This document shows, piece by piece, positions 15,862 to 23,927 of a DNA stretch of 35,497 bases (positions are counted from its first letter, which is position 1; each line of letters starts with the position of its first letter). This DNA is from an uncultured Gammaproteobacteria bacterium (GTDB lineage: Bacteria > Pseudomonadota > Gammaproteobacteria > HyVt-429), in NCBI GenBank assembly GCA_947259975.1, contig CAMYOD010000001.1, positions 26,446-61,942 of the forward strand. The letters are read 5' to 3'. The translations under genes and the position numbers were made by a program. Below the pieces are notes generated by a model. The model ran no database searches, had not been told where the DNA came from, and worked only from the letters and a program-made list of their open reading frames with translations.

Positions 15862-16914
15862 TCAGTCTCGGCGCTTCTTCTTGCGTGCAGTGCCTTCTGC
15901 AGGTTGTTCGTTTTGCAGGTACTTTGCCAATTGCGGCCACAACTTCTGCATTCGTTTACGCCGGCGTGACTCGTTATCGAGCACATACTCAAGGAAGGCG
16001 TGGGCGACCAATGACAATTCCTTGGTTCTCGGGTAGACGATGTACAACTGGCGCATGATCGGAAAATCTTCTACATCGAGCACCGCGACCGGACCATCGG
16101 TGCCTTCCAGAATCAGCGTATGCAGCGACAGGACCGACAACCCAAGGCCTCCGACAATGGCGTGCTTGATGGCCTCGTTGCTGCCCAGATCCATGCGCAC
16201 GTGCGGTCGCAGACCCTGCTGGCCGAATACCTTCAGCGTCGCGTCACGGGTGCCTGAACCGGGCTCGCGCAGAATAAAGGGCTCTTCGGCGATGCGCGCC
16301 AAGGGTATCTTCTTCTTGCCGACCAGTGGATGATCGCGGGGGGCCATGACGACCAGCGGGTTGGGCGCAAACTGGAACGCCTCGACGTCGAGTTGATCGC
16401 TCGGCGCCTGGCCCATGATATACAGATCGTCTTCGTTCGCAATGATGCGCTCAATAATTCGATGGCGATTGAAAACCTCGAGCGCGACTTCGATGCCCGG
16501 ATAGTTCTGACAGAACTCGCCCAGCACCGTAGGGAGGAAGTATTTCGCCGTGGTGATGATGCCGAGACGCAGGCGACCGCGCTTCATGCCCTTCAGGTCG
16601 GCCATCTTCATCTCGAGATTTGCGATGGTGTCGAAGATCTTTCGGCACGACTGGTACAGTTCCAGGCCGGCCTCTGTCGGCCGCACGTTGCGCCCGACAT
16701 GCTCGAACAGCGGCAAGCCCATCGAGTCGGCGAGCTTTTTGATCTGCATTGAGACGGTGGGCTGGGTCAGAAACAGTTCTTCCGCCGCCCGCGTAAAGCT
16801 GCCCAGACGAACGATGGATTCGAATACCTGCAGCTGGCGCAGCGTGACGTGCCGTATGAGGTAGTCCGGCATTGCCGCGGCGGGCGTGTGGGTCTGCTCG
16901 GTAGACGAAGACAT
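15862..16914 (-). CDS. cbbR: CbbR-like LysR-family regulator
   Basis: The 350-residue protein is a LysR-type regulator. The winged helix-turn-helix is near residues 23-82 (TLRQLQVFESIVRLGSFTRAAEELFLTQPTVSMQIKKL), followed by the linker helix and an effector domain (about 103-310) with the CbbR-like LGIITTAKYFLPTVLGEFCQNYPGIEVALEV. A basic tail (RRRKRMQKLW, then KKKRRD) extends past the usual end. ATG 16914 has AAGGA 7 bases before it; ATG at codon 15 is an alternative. CbbR activates cbb/cso operons in response to metabolites such as NADPH or RuBP. Unusually, it is not divergent from cbbL but sits last in the same-strand cso cluster, 190 bases beyond mcdB. That gap shows no gene and may hold its own promoter. 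Confidence 0.85.
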   Translation of the reverse strand: MSSSTEQTHTPAAAMPDYLIRHVTLRQLQVFESIVRLGSFTRAAEELFLTQPTVSMQIKKLADSMGLPLFEHVGRNVRPTEAGLELYQSCRKIFDTIANLEMKMADLKGMKRGRLRLGIITTAKYFLPTVLGEFCQNYPGIEVALEVFNRHRIIERIIANEDDLYIMGQAPSDQLDVEAFQFAPNPLVVMAPRDHPLVGKKKIPLARIAEEPFILREPGSGTRDATLKVFGQQGLRPHVRMDLGSNEAIKHAIVGGLGLSVLSLHTLILEGTDGPVAVLDVEDFPIMRQLYIVYPRTKELSLVAHAFLEYVLDNESRRRKRMQKLWPQLAKYLQNEQPAEGTARKKKRRD

Positions 16915-17104
16915 GGCGCGTCCTTAGGTTGATTTGGCGTCTGTGCAAATCCGTCGCCTGGCAACGGTCGCCAGCGCTGCCAGCAAACCGGATGGCGGCG
17001 CCCAGGTATCGCGGTTCATTCTTGCCTGGGCCGAGGGATCTTTAAACTACCGATCGACCGCCGTGTGTGGACCGTCCCGTTTGACAGGTCGTCGAAGGCA
17101 GGGA

Positions 17105-17326
17105 TCAATCCGGCCAGACGCGCCCATGATATTGATAGGGGTCGCGGGGCGGCTTTTTGCCCGTTGCCGCAGGCCGCCGTGCCGGGGCCGGCTTAGTTGC
17201 GGCCGCGGTCTTGCGGCGCGGCGCGGCTGGTTCCGCCTTCGGTTCGCCGCCGGTCTTGGTTGCCCCGGCCTTGGTGCGCCGGATGGATGCAACGAGCTTG
17301 TCACCGGTCTTGTCTTTCGTCGTCAT
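17105..17326 (-). CDS. mcdB: McdB-like carboxysome positioning adaptor
   Basis: The 73-residue protein is basic and low-complexity, rich in Lys, Ala, Pro and Arg, with no predicted fold. It ends PYQYHGRVWPD. Proteobacterial alpha-McdB proteins are small, disordered and positively charged with an invariant tryptophan near the C terminus, which matches Trp71 here. The start ATG overlaps the stop of the upstream ParA-type gene by ATGA (17323-17326), so the pair is translationally coupled. It should link McdA on the nucleoid to carboxysomes, preventing aggregation. Sequence similarity alone is weak; the call rests on composition, the Trp end and the coupling. Confidence 0.75.
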   Translation of the reverse strand: MTTKDKTGDKLVASIRRTKAGATKTGGEPKAEPAAPRRKTAAATKPAPARRPAATGKKPPRDPYQYHGRVWPD

Positions 17327-17958
17327 GCTCTGACTACCTCGTCGATGAGTTGGCTGATTTCGTTCGCTGCTTCGGCACCGCGACTGCCAAGGTCGGTCAC
17401 CGCGCGACCCTCGAGCACACTGCTGCGATAGGCGACCCGTCGCCTGATGGCCGTCTCCGCCGCAGGCAAACTAAGCTCAGCAAGTGCCTGGCGTATGATT
17501 CTGGATAGCCTGGTTCGCGACTCGAGCTGATTGATGACCAGTACGGCACGCAAGTTCGGATTCTTCCGCCGCGCCTCCTCCACCTTGTCCTCGATGTGCA
17601 CCGTCGCCCAGATATCGAGCGGCGATGGCTGTACCGGGATCAGGGCAAGATCGCACATCGCAAGCACGTGCCCCGTCTGTTCCGCATGCACCGACGGCGG
17701 ACAATCGATTACTACATACTGGTACTCGTTGCGTGATTTCCGAATTGCTGCCGCGGTGTCGTCGACCGCGTCCAGGACCGGCACCGCGTCTTCGCGTTCG
17801 GCCATGTTGCGCCACTGGAGGGACGAGCGTTGCGGATCAGCATCCAGGACGATTGTCGGTGCCGCGGCAGACAGGGCCGAGGCCAGGTTTACGCACAGCG
17901 TGGTTTTCCCCGAACCACCCTTGTTTCCAACCAGCGCTACGACGGGCATATTCGTCAT
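17323..17958 (-). CDS. mcdA: McdA, ParA-type ATPase for carboxysome positioning
   Basis: The 211-residue ATPase has a deviant Walker A motif, GNKGGSGKTT near residues 10-19, with both the signature and P-loop lysines. It also has the switch aspartate in VLDADPQRSS and a Walker B-like VVIDCPPS. I chose ATG 17958 because it overlaps the acRAF stop (TGATG); an in-frame ATG at 17982 would lie inside that gene. A basic C-terminal region (IRRRVAYRSSVLEG) fits non-specific DNA binding. McdA binds the nucleoid in its ATP form and is released by McdB, spacing carboxysomes for inheritance. Position between acRAF and mcdB in the cso operon makes this role much likelier than plasmid partition. Confidence 0.88.
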   Translation of the reverse strand: MTNMPVVALVGNKGGSGKTTLCVNLASALSAAAPTIVLDADPQRSSLQWRNMAEREDAVPVLDAVDDTAAAIRKSRNEYQYVVIDCPPSVHAEQTGHVLAMCDLALIPVQPSPLDIWATVHIEDKVEEARRKNPNLRAVLVINQLESRTRLSRIIRQALAELSLPAAETAIRRRVAYRSSVLEGRAVTDLGSRGAEAANEISQLIDEVVRA

Positions 17959-18221
17959 CACGTCGCTGCGCTTGCCGGACACAGTTCGTCGAGAAGTTCG
18001 GCGAAGCGGCGTTGTTTTTCGGCCAGGGAATTACTGCCTTCGTCGGCATGGATCGTGATGTTGACGTAATCACGACCGAAACCCATGTCCGGGTAAAGCC
18101 CCTCGCGCTCGGAGATCTCGGCGGCGCAATCGAGAAAATCCCGCAGGGCACTGTAATTCTCGAATTCGTATCGACGCTCAATACGCGGGGGTCGCAGCCG
18201 CTCTTGCCACTGCTGACTCAT
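17958..18221 (-). CDS. acRAF, pterin-dehydratase-like Rubisco assembly factor
   Basis: The 87-residue protein resembles pterin-4a-carbinolamine dehydratase in size and layout (YSALRDFLDCAAEISEREGLYPDMGFGRDYVNITIHADEG). The catalytic His-His-Pro of true dehydratases is replaced by Leu-Tyr-Pro, as expected for the degenerate alpha-carboxysome family shown to act as a Rubisco chaperone. ATG 18221 has GGAG 7 bases upstream. Its stop overlaps the mcdA start as TGATG. It should act in the cytoplasm on CbbL and CbbS. Family identity is good; activity is inferred from the locus. Confidence 0.87.
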   Translation of the reverse strand: MSQQWQERLRPPRIERRYEFENYSALRDFLDCAAEISEREGLYPDMGFGRDYVNITIHADEGSNSLAEKQRRFAELLDELCPASAAT

Positions 18222-18282
18222 GGGTTATCTCCGCGGAATAGCTGGCGGGACATGGTCCCCCACGCCCCCGCTGTTGCGGTCA

Positions 18283-18732
18283 TTAACCAGTCGGCCGATC
18301 GAGTTCGTCCATCCATTGGACCAATTCTCGCGCATGCGCCTGCTCTTCTTCAAGTAGGGCCTGAAAAAAGACCCGATCGTCGTGGCTGCCGATCCGCGCA
18401 CCATGCCCGACGGCAGCCGTGTACAGCGCCACCAGCTCGGTCTCAAAGGCGTGGTCTTCCTGCAACAGCGCCGGAAGATCGGCGCCCAGGCGCACCGGGC
18501 GCAGCTGGGACGCCCCCGGTGCCGCGCCGAGGGCGAGCATGCGCGCGATGATGCGCTCCGCATGCTGCATCTCCTCATGCGCCTCGTCGCGCAACCGCCG
18601 CGCCGGTTCGTCCAGCCCCCAGGTAGCGACGAGTCGCGCCTGGGTGCTGTACATCTGGACCGCCGAAAGCTCCAGGCTCAAGGCACGGCCCAGATAGCCC
18701 AGTATGCGCTGATCCGCGCGCACTGCCGACAT
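18283..18732 (-). CDS. bacterioferritin/ferritin-like protein of the cso operon
   Basis: The 149-residue four-helix protein carries ferritin-like metal-ligand patterns: a first helix ALSLELSAVQMYSTQ, then EAHEEMQHAERII (E-x6-H type), and LLEEEQAHARELVQWM at the end (E-x2-H). Such genes are regularly found near the end of proteobacterial cso operons, where their role is unknown; iron or redox handling is a guess. ATG 18732 is chosen over an in-frame TTG three bases earlier. No strong ribosome site is visible. It is 33 bases after csoS1B and 61 bases before acRAF. Confidence 0.8.
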   Translation of the reverse strand: MSAVRADQRILGYLGRALSLELSAVQMYSTQARLVATWGLDEPARRLRDEAHEEMQHAERIIARMLALGAAPGASQLRPVRLGADLPALLQEDHAFETELVALYTAAVGHGARIGSHDDRVFFQALLEEEQAHARELVQWMDELDRPTG

Positions 18733-18765
18733 CAAACTGCTGACGGAGTCTGAGCGGATACCGCC

Positions 18766-19080
18766 TTAAGCCGCGCGTGCGGTCGACTCGCCGCCGGTCG
18801 GCAGAACTGGTTCGACCTCGCGATGCGGACGGGCGATGATGTGCGCCGCCACCAGGCCGTCGCCGACACGCTCACAGGCATCAGCACCCGCGCGGACAGC
18901 CGCGTTGACCGCACCGGTTTCACCGCGCACCAGCACCGTGACGTAACCGCCGCCCACGAACTCACGACCGATCAGGTGCACTTCGGCCGCTTTCGTCATC
19001 GCGTCCGCGGCCTCAATCGCGGGCACCAAGCCGCGGGTCTCAATCATACCCAGTGCAATACCGTAGTTTTCGCTTGCCAT
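18766..19080 (-). CDS. csoS1B: carboxysome shell hexamer protein CsoS1, CsoS1B-like
   Basis: The 104-residue single-BMC protein is nearly identical to its neighbour through residue 90 (GIALGMIETRGLVPAIEAAD, pore segment FVGGGYVTV, GADACERVGDGLVAAHIIAR). It carries an extra Gly/Ser/Ala-rich tail of about ten residues, TGGESTARAA. CsoS1B of Halothiobacillus also differs from CsoS1A and CsoS1C by a C-terminal extension, so I assign it to that type. ATG 19080 follows a GGAG site; a longer in-frame frame to 19287 runs through the other csoS1 gene out of frame and is not real. It forms hexameric facets of the shell. Confidence 0.92.
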   Translation of the reverse strand: MASENYGIALGMIETRGLVPAIEAADAMTKAAEVHLIGREFVGGGYVTVLVRGETGAVNAAVRAGADACERVGDGLVAAHIIARPHREVEPVLPTGGESTARAA

Positions 19081-19150
19081 CGTCTTACTCTCCGTTCTCG
19101 AAGTAAAAAATTGAATTTCCGATCGCCGCGGCACAGCGCAGCGGCCGATC

Positions 19151-19441
19151 TTACTGTTTGCCGAGCACCGGCTCGACTTCTTTGTGGGGGCGCGCAATGA
19201 TGTGCGCCGCCACCAAACCATCACCCACACGCTCACAGGCATCAGCGCCCGCGCGCACTGCAGCGTTAACGGCCCCGGTCTCGCCACGAACCATCACGGT
19301 GACATACCCGCCGCCGACGAAGTCGCGCCCGATAAGATGGACCTCCGCTGCCTTGGTCATGGCATCCGCGGCCTCGATAGCGGGAACCAGTCCGCGCGTC
19401 TCGATCATGCCCAATGCGATACCGCTGTTTTGATCTGCCAT
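19151..19441 (-). CDS. csoS1A: carboxysome shell hexamer protein CsoS1, CsoS1A/C-like
   Basis: The 96-residue single-BMC protein is a close match to CsoS1A (IALGMIETRGLVPAIEAADA, FVGGGYVTVMVRGETGAV, GLVAAHIIARPHKEVEPVL). It is the main shell facet protein, with a small positively charged pore thought to pass bicarbonate. Two ATGs lie 6 bases apart; I chose 19441 (protein MADQN) because AGGAG is 8 bases before it but only 2 before the other. It lies 46 bases after csoS4B and 70 before the second csoS1. Only two small csoS1 genes are present, against three in Halothiobacillus. Confidence 0.94.
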   Translation of the reverse strand: MADQNSGIALGMIETRGLVPAIEAADAMTKAAEVHLIGRDFVGGGYVTVMVRGETGAVNAAVRAGADACERVGDGLVAAHIIARPHKEVEPVLGKQ

Positions 19442-19487
19442 CGTCATATCTCCTGCTGATTCGCTTGCTCGTTGTTACACAAAAAAC

Positions 19488-19775
19488 TTACGCCGGCGCT
19501 TCGTTGTCAGAAGCTGCCGCCGCTCCGGATTCGTTATTCCAAAAGTCGATAATTCCGCCGATCGTCAGATCGGTATGCACATCGAAGTCGCCGGTGGCAT
19601 AACGCGCGGCCGATCCGCTGACCGTGTACACGTAATTGCCACGTCGCGCACCCACCGGATCAACCGCGACCTGGCGGTTGCCGGAGACATCCCGTACGAC
19701 GCGCAGGCTCATGTGCTGGAGTCCAGACACGCGCTGGGTGCATACAAGCGGCGATTCCACCTGAAAAATATCCAT
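19488..19775 (-). CDS. csoS4B: carboxysome vertex pentamer protein CsoS4B
   Basis: The 95-residue protein is of the BMV (EutN/CcmL) fold: MDIFQVESPLVCTQRVSGL, then LRVVRDVSGNRQVAVDPVGA, GNYVYTVSGSAAR and DLTIGGIIDFWN. The ATG overlaps the csoS4A stop (TAATG), and a strong GGAGGG site lies inside the end of csoS4A. Pentamers cap the vertices of the icosahedral shell and limit CO2 leak. It has a longer Glu/Ala-rich tail than CsoS4A. Order after csoSCA and csoS4A follows the standard cso operon. Confidence 0.93.
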   Translation of the reverse strand: MDIFQVESPLVCTQRVSGLQHMSLRVVRDVSGNRQVAVDPVGARRGNYVYTVSGSAARYATGDFDVHTDLTIGGIIDFWNNESGAAAASDNEAPA

Positions 19776-20041
19776 TACTGTCCCTCCGTGGTGTCGTCGG
19801 CCGGCGGCCAGTGATCGATGATTCCGACGATGGTCAGATCGCTCGGATACTCCTTGCTGCCCGCCGCCTCGCGGGCCGCCGAGCTGCCGACACAGATGAC
19901 CCAGTCGCCGGGCTTGCAACCAACCGCGTCGACCGCCACGGCAGTGGATGAACCGTCGCTGACCACCTGCAAATGCCGATGCTCCAGACCCGAAATTCGG
20001 TGGGTCGAAACCAGTGGCCGTTGTATCTGGTAAATCTTCAT
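19775..20041 (-). CDS. csoS4A: carboxysome vertex pentamer protein CsoS4A
   Basis: The 88-residue BMV-fold protein reads MKIYQIQRPLVSTHRISGLEH, then LQVVSDGSSTAVAVDAVGC, GDWVICVGSSAAREAAG and DLTIVGIIDHW. The ATG at 20041 overlaps the csoSCA stop as TGATG, and its own stop overlaps csoS4B, so the three are coupled in translation. It forms pentamers at shell vertices. Paralogy with CsoS4B is clear across the whole length. Confidence 0.93.
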   Translation of the reverse strand: MKIYQIQRPLVSTHRISGLEHRHLQVVSDGSSTAVAVDAVGCKPGDWVICVGSSAAREAAGSKEYPSDLTIVGIIDHWPPADDTTEGQ

Positions 20042-21597
20042 CAGTGCGCTCCGCTCGCAGGATTGGGTGTCGCCGAGCAGGCCACGATCTCGATCGGATT
20101 GGACGCATCGCAGTCGCGCACGACGAGCAAGGTATGCAACAGACCGCGGTCGGCTAAATCGCTGTAGCGGGCGCGCAACGCCTTGTCGATCCGCCTGCAA
20201 TGCTCGATCGCACGCTCGCGCGCGCCCGGGACCTCGCCGTGGTAGTCGTAGCGCACGACCACCGGAATCGGCAATCCATGTGCCGCATTCAGCCCGGAAA
20301 AAATTTTGATACCGACATCCAGATCCGGGGCCGATTCTTCGACCGTGTTCATGTACGCGAAGTACATGAGATTCCTGAGCTGGATCTCCTCGAAGCCGAC
20401 GCCCGCACCAATAAAACGCTCGGCGTGCCCGATATCCGCGTAGTGGCGACCGTGAAAGCCGCGCACGTACTCAATTTGCGAGAAATTGTTCTCCAGCAGG
20501 AAGCCCACCAGCTCGCGCATTCCTTCGGTCACGGCCGGGCTGCACTCGCGAATTGCATCGTGCAGCCGTTCGCGTGCCGCAGTGGCTCCCAGCGACTGTG
20601 TGCTGTCGTACAGCGACATGGCATCGACATAACGATCCAGATCGATCCGACCCTCACCGTCCGGGGCATGGACCCGAATGGCATCGGTATCAGTATCGAC
20701 ACCGATGAGCAGAAGGTCGATGGACGCACCGCAGCAGAAGCTGTTCTCGATCGCCTGCTGAAATGCCAACAGCCGTTCGAGGCCACCCGCCGCCGCGCGA
20801 TCGGTGTCTGACCCGTGCGCCGCGCACCCCTGATGTGCCGGATCGACCGAGCTGTAGTGATAGGCAACTGCCTTCAGATAACGTGTCGGCGCGTCGGCTG
20901 TGTTCGGCCGGCCCTCGCGATAGCGCAGCATCTCGGTCTCGACCCACTTTTCGATGCTGTCTTCGACATCGAACATCGCGCCGGCGTAGGACTTGCGTCG
21001 CACCGATCGATGCGGCAACCGCAGCACGTAGCGAATGACGTGCGCCAGACGTCCGTCGGCGCACGGCGAAATGTCCAGGGTGTGGAATCCGCACGACTGC
21101 AGGAAGGCATCAAAGCCGGTCGCGTCGGCGACCCGCAGGGGATCGGACGCAAAGAATTCGTTGCAAAAGCGCTTATAGGTGGCGAACACACACTTCGCAA
21201 ACAGGCTGCGCATGTCCAGCTGCTCGATCCAGGCGTCCTCGAGCACCGACTCGGGCAGCTCGAAACCGAGTCGATCCCGCGCAAGCTCCTGGGCACGCGT
21301 GACGAAATCACTCTCATGCTGCAGCGCCGAAATCTCGCGCAGGGTCGGCACGATGGCGTCGAACCGGTCCTTGGTACCGCGCTCGTACTCATGCAGCCGG
21401 GCGTTTTCAACCGCATTGGTCAACGGATGCGCCCCGTTTGCGGCAGGCGCACGCCCGGGAGCTTGCCGTGCAGGCACGGATGACAGACCCACCGCGCCGG
21501 GACGGCGCAGGGGCGCTGTAGCAGCCTTGCTCTGCTCGTAGCCCATTTTGCGTTGTGTGCGTTGCATCTGTGATCTCTTGAATCTAATAGCGCTCAT
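20041..21597 (-). CDS. csoSCA: carboxysomal carbonic anhydrase CsoSCA
   Basis: The 518-residue enzyme is an epsilon/beta-type carbonic anhydrase that converts bicarbonate to CO2 inside the carboxysome. In ISPCADGR, Cys179, Asp181 and Arg183 match the zinc ligand, dyad aspartate and arginine known from the Halothiobacillus protein. In YHYSSVDPAHQGC, His247 and Cys258 are the likely other zinc ligands (11 apart, as reported). The first 60 residues are basic and disordered, the region reported to tether the enzyme to Rubisco. The C-terminal half is the usual degenerate second repeat. ATG 21597 begins 6 bases after csoS2; an ATG at codon 11 is a possible alternative. Confidence 0.93.
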   Translation of the reverse strand: MSAIRFKRSQMQRTQRKMGYEQSKAATAPLRRPGAVGLSSVPARQAPGRAPAANGAHPLTNAVENARLHEYERGTKDRFDAIVPTLREISALQHESDFVTRAQELARDRLGFELPESVLEDAWIEQLDMRSLFAKCVFATYKRFCNEFFASDPLRVADATGFDAFLQSCGFHTLDISPCADGRLAHVIRYVLRLPHRSVRRKSYAGAMFDVEDSIEKWVETEMLRYREGRPNTADAPTRYLKAVAYHYSSVDPAHQGCAAHGSDTDRAAAGGLERLLAFQQAIENSFCCGASIDLLLIGVDTDTDAIRVHAPDGEGRIDLDRYVDAMSLYDSTQSLGATAARERLHDAIRECSPAVTEGMRELVGFLLENNFSQIEYVRGFHGRHYADIGHAERFIGAGVGFEEIQLRNLMYFAYMNTVEESAPDLDVGIKIFSGLNAAHGLPIPVVVRYDYHGEVPGARERAIEHCRRIDKALRARYSDLADRGLLHTLLVVRDCDASNPIEIVACSATPNPASGAH

Positions 21598-21603
21598 GGC
21601 CTA

Positions 21604-23850
21604 TCAGCCGCGCGCGCCCCCCGAAAACGTGATCAGCGAGCCGCGCTCGGTGTTGCCGCTGCTGCCGGTAACACGACTCTGCGGCTCCGGCAGATCTTCG
21701 TTGCGGCGATTGACACGCAACGGGGACATCGCGGACATCGAGCCGCCGCCGCGGGTCGGATTACGCACCACCGCGGAAGTGCCTTCGGTGCCGGTCACGT
21801 GGTCACCACGATCCCAGTCATCACCGGTAATCTTCAGTCCGGCATCCATCCCCTCGCCGGTAATGCGGGAACGCACGCGCTCGTCCGCACTGGCCGGGAC
21901 TGGCTGCGGCGCCTGCTGACTCGCGCCGGCCACGCCGAAGCGCGCCTCTTCAGTCCCGGTGACTTTGTCGGTCGCCATGCCGAAGGGGCCGGTGATGCTC
22001 CCCTGCTCGTAGGCCGAGCCGGTCACGGCACGGTGCTCGGTCGGCGTCTGTGACGCATGGCTCGGCGCTTCGACACTGAAGTCGCCCCAAGGCGTGCCAC
22101 CGGCCACCTGCGGGAAATCCGGGCTGCCGGGCTCTGCGGGGCGCGCCGGGCAGGCCGCGGCCACTTGATCTGCGCCCACGTAAGGCGTACCGGAGACCGT
22201 CTCGCAGGCACCTTTCTCGTCACCCGTCATGGTGCCGCCGACCGACGGCTGCTGGCCGGTCATCTCCGCACCGGCGGTACGCCGGCTGCGGCGCATACGG
22301 GCCGCGGCGACCTGCGCCTGATTCGGCTCGCAATACCCCTGGTACTGTTCGCCGCCGGCATAGGGCGTGCCGGTGATGGCCTTGCAGGTGCCCGGCTCGT
22401 CGCCGGTAACATGGCCGGAACGACCGGTCATGGTGCCGGTCACGGGCTCCCCGCCCAGGGTCTTCGACACACCGCTCTTGAAATCCGTCCGCTGCGGCGT
22501 CGTACCACAAAAGTCGCCATACTGCTCCTTACCGACGTAATCGTCGCCGGTGACGTTCTTGCACGCGCCCGGTTCGTCGCCGGTCACGCGCTGGCCGCGA
22601 CCGACCATCGTTCCGGTCACCGCGCCACTGCGCAGCGTGCTGCTGACGCCGACCTTGGCCGGCGCGTTGCCGTTACCTGCCTGCATATATTGTGTCCCGG
22701 TCAACTCACGCTGCGCGCCGGGCTCGTCGCCGGTCACTTTTTCGGACCGACCCACGTTGCTGCCCGTGACCGACTTGCCCTTGCGGGTTCCGGAACGGCT
22801 GATCTTCGACGGACGCGGCTCGCTACGGGTACCGCAATAGGCTTCGCCCTGATCGGCGCTTACGTACTCCGATCCCGTGACGCGCTTACAGGTACCCGGC
22901 TCATTGCCCGTTACCCTGTCGCTGCGATCGACCTTGTTCCCGGTCACCGCGTTACCGCGCGTCGTGGGACTCACGCCGACCCGCCGCGGACTCGCGGCCA
23001 CTTCGGTCTGACAAAAATCACGAAAGATGTCCGCACCCATGTACTCGGTACCGGTGACGGCGCGACAGGTGCTGGGTTCGTCGCCCGTCACTACGCGGCT
23101 GCGACCGACGATGGTGCCGGTCACCGTCTGACCATGGGTGGTCTCGCTGGCGCCGACTTTCCAAGGCGCATCCTCTGCCGCCGCCGACGCGGTGCGCGAA
23201 GGACGCTGACGACCGCAAGGCTCAGATTTCTTTTGTCCCGCACTTCCGTTCCGGCTACGCTGGTCACGCAATGCACGTGCAAGTTCGCGACTGTCCAGTC
23301 CAGGGTTGGTGGCCCGGGCACTCTGTGCCGGCGTCATATCCGAACCGTTCAAACCGGCCTTGCCACGCGACGATTGCGCGCGACGGCGTGCCAGCGACGC
23401 CGCACGGCCAGGATTGGCCGCAACGTCGATACGTCGCGCAGCACGGATTCTGCCGCGTCCGTTCGGCCTGCTCGGTGTCGGGGCTGCCGTGACGGCAGGC
23501 TCCTCACGCGTCTCCTTGGCGCCACTGCCTGCGCTGTCCGCCGTCGGCGCCGCCGCATTTTGAGCGCCCCCGCGTGTACGATCGGAGGAGGACACGCCCG
23601 TCTTGCCGTGAGTCGACATGGCGCGGCGGCGCGCCACGGAGGCGCTCCGACCGCTCGCTGACCGCGATGAACCTGCGGTGCCCGTTGACTGCGACATTGG
23701 AGCCGTGGTTGCGCTCGTCGCCGGATTCGGTATCGCTGCCTGAGCGGTTTGCAGCCCAGCTTTGCCAGCGCTGGACATCGCGCGTCGCCTTGCTAGCGCC
23801 AACTCGCGCCCGCTGGCCGTAATCGCGTTCGCCGTTTGTGCCATTGCCAT
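21604..23850 (-). CDS. csoS2: carboxysome scaffold protein CsoS2
   Basis: This 748-residue disordered scaffold links Rubisco to the shell. Four N-terminal Rubisco-binding repeats lie near residues 13-33, 66-86, 147-167 and 186-203 (e.g. SGRELALARRRAMSSAGKAG). Six middle repeats run from 231 to about 570, built on VTG and TGDEPG motifs. A C-terminal region (about 590-748) ends with the conserved GSLITFSGGARG shell anchor. Five middle repeats carry a cysteine pair exactly 18 residues apart (262/280, 321/339, 430/448, 489/507, 549/567); the third repeat (349-397) has none. I saw no in-frame X-XXY-YYZ slippery heptamer, so a short CsoS2A form by frameshifting is not obvious. ATG 23844 is an alternative start. 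Confidence 0.95.
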   Translation of the reverse strand: MAMAQTANAITASGRELALARRRAMSSAGKAGLQTAQAAIPNPATSATTAPMSQSTGTAGSSRSASGRSASVARRRAMSTHGKTGVSSSDRTRGGAQNAAAPTADSAGSGAKETREEPAVTAAPTPSRPNGRGRIRAARRIDVAANPGRAASLARRRAQSSRGKAGLNGSDMTPAQSARATNPGLDSRELARALRDQRSRNGSAGQKKSEPCGRQRPSRTASAAAEDAPWKVGASETTHGQTVTGTIVGRSRVVTGDEPSTCRAVTGTEYMGADIFRDFCQTEVAASPRRVGVSPTTRGNAVTGNKVDRSDRVTGNEPGTCKRVTGSEYVSADQGEAYCGTRSEPRPSKISRSGTRKGKSVTGSNVGRSEKVTGDEPGAQRELTGTQYMQAGNGNAPAKVGVSSTLRSGAVTGTMVGRGQRVTGDEPGACKNVTGDDYVGKEQYGDFCGTTPQRTDFKSGVSKTLGGEPVTGTMTGRSGHVTGDEPGTCKAITGTPYAGGEQYQGYCEPNQAQVAAARMRRSRRTAGAEMTGQQPSVGGTMTGDEKGACETVSGTPYVGADQVAAACPARPAEPGSPDFPQVAGGTPWGDFSVEAPSHASQTPTEHRAVTGSAYEQGSITGPFGMATDKVTGTEEARFGVAGASQQAPQPVPASADERVRSRITGEGMDAGLKITGDDWDRGDHVTGTEGTSAVVRNPTRGGGSMSAMSPLRVNRRNEDLPEPQSRVTGSSGNTERGSLITFSGGARG

Positions 23851-23927
23851 CCCCAGTTGAATTTGCTTGCTGACTACGTAAAAAGCCGGAGGCGACCGCG
23901 CCCGGAGGCACGGTCGTCACAGTCGCC

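Noticed and set aside
17625..18551. Plus-strand 308-codon frame
   Set aside because: It is antisense to mcdA, acRAF and the ferritin-like gene, with Arg/Pro/Ala-rich composition of a high-GC shadow.
22700..22760. CGAAAAAG stretch in csoS2 as a slippery site
   Set aside because: In frame it reads GAA AAA; the P-site codon would not re-pair after a -1 shift, and no downstream structure stands out.
22057..23661. Plus-strand 534-codon frame
   Set aside because: It is the shadow of the repeat-rich csoS2 on the other strand; its periodicity reflects the CsoS2 repeats.
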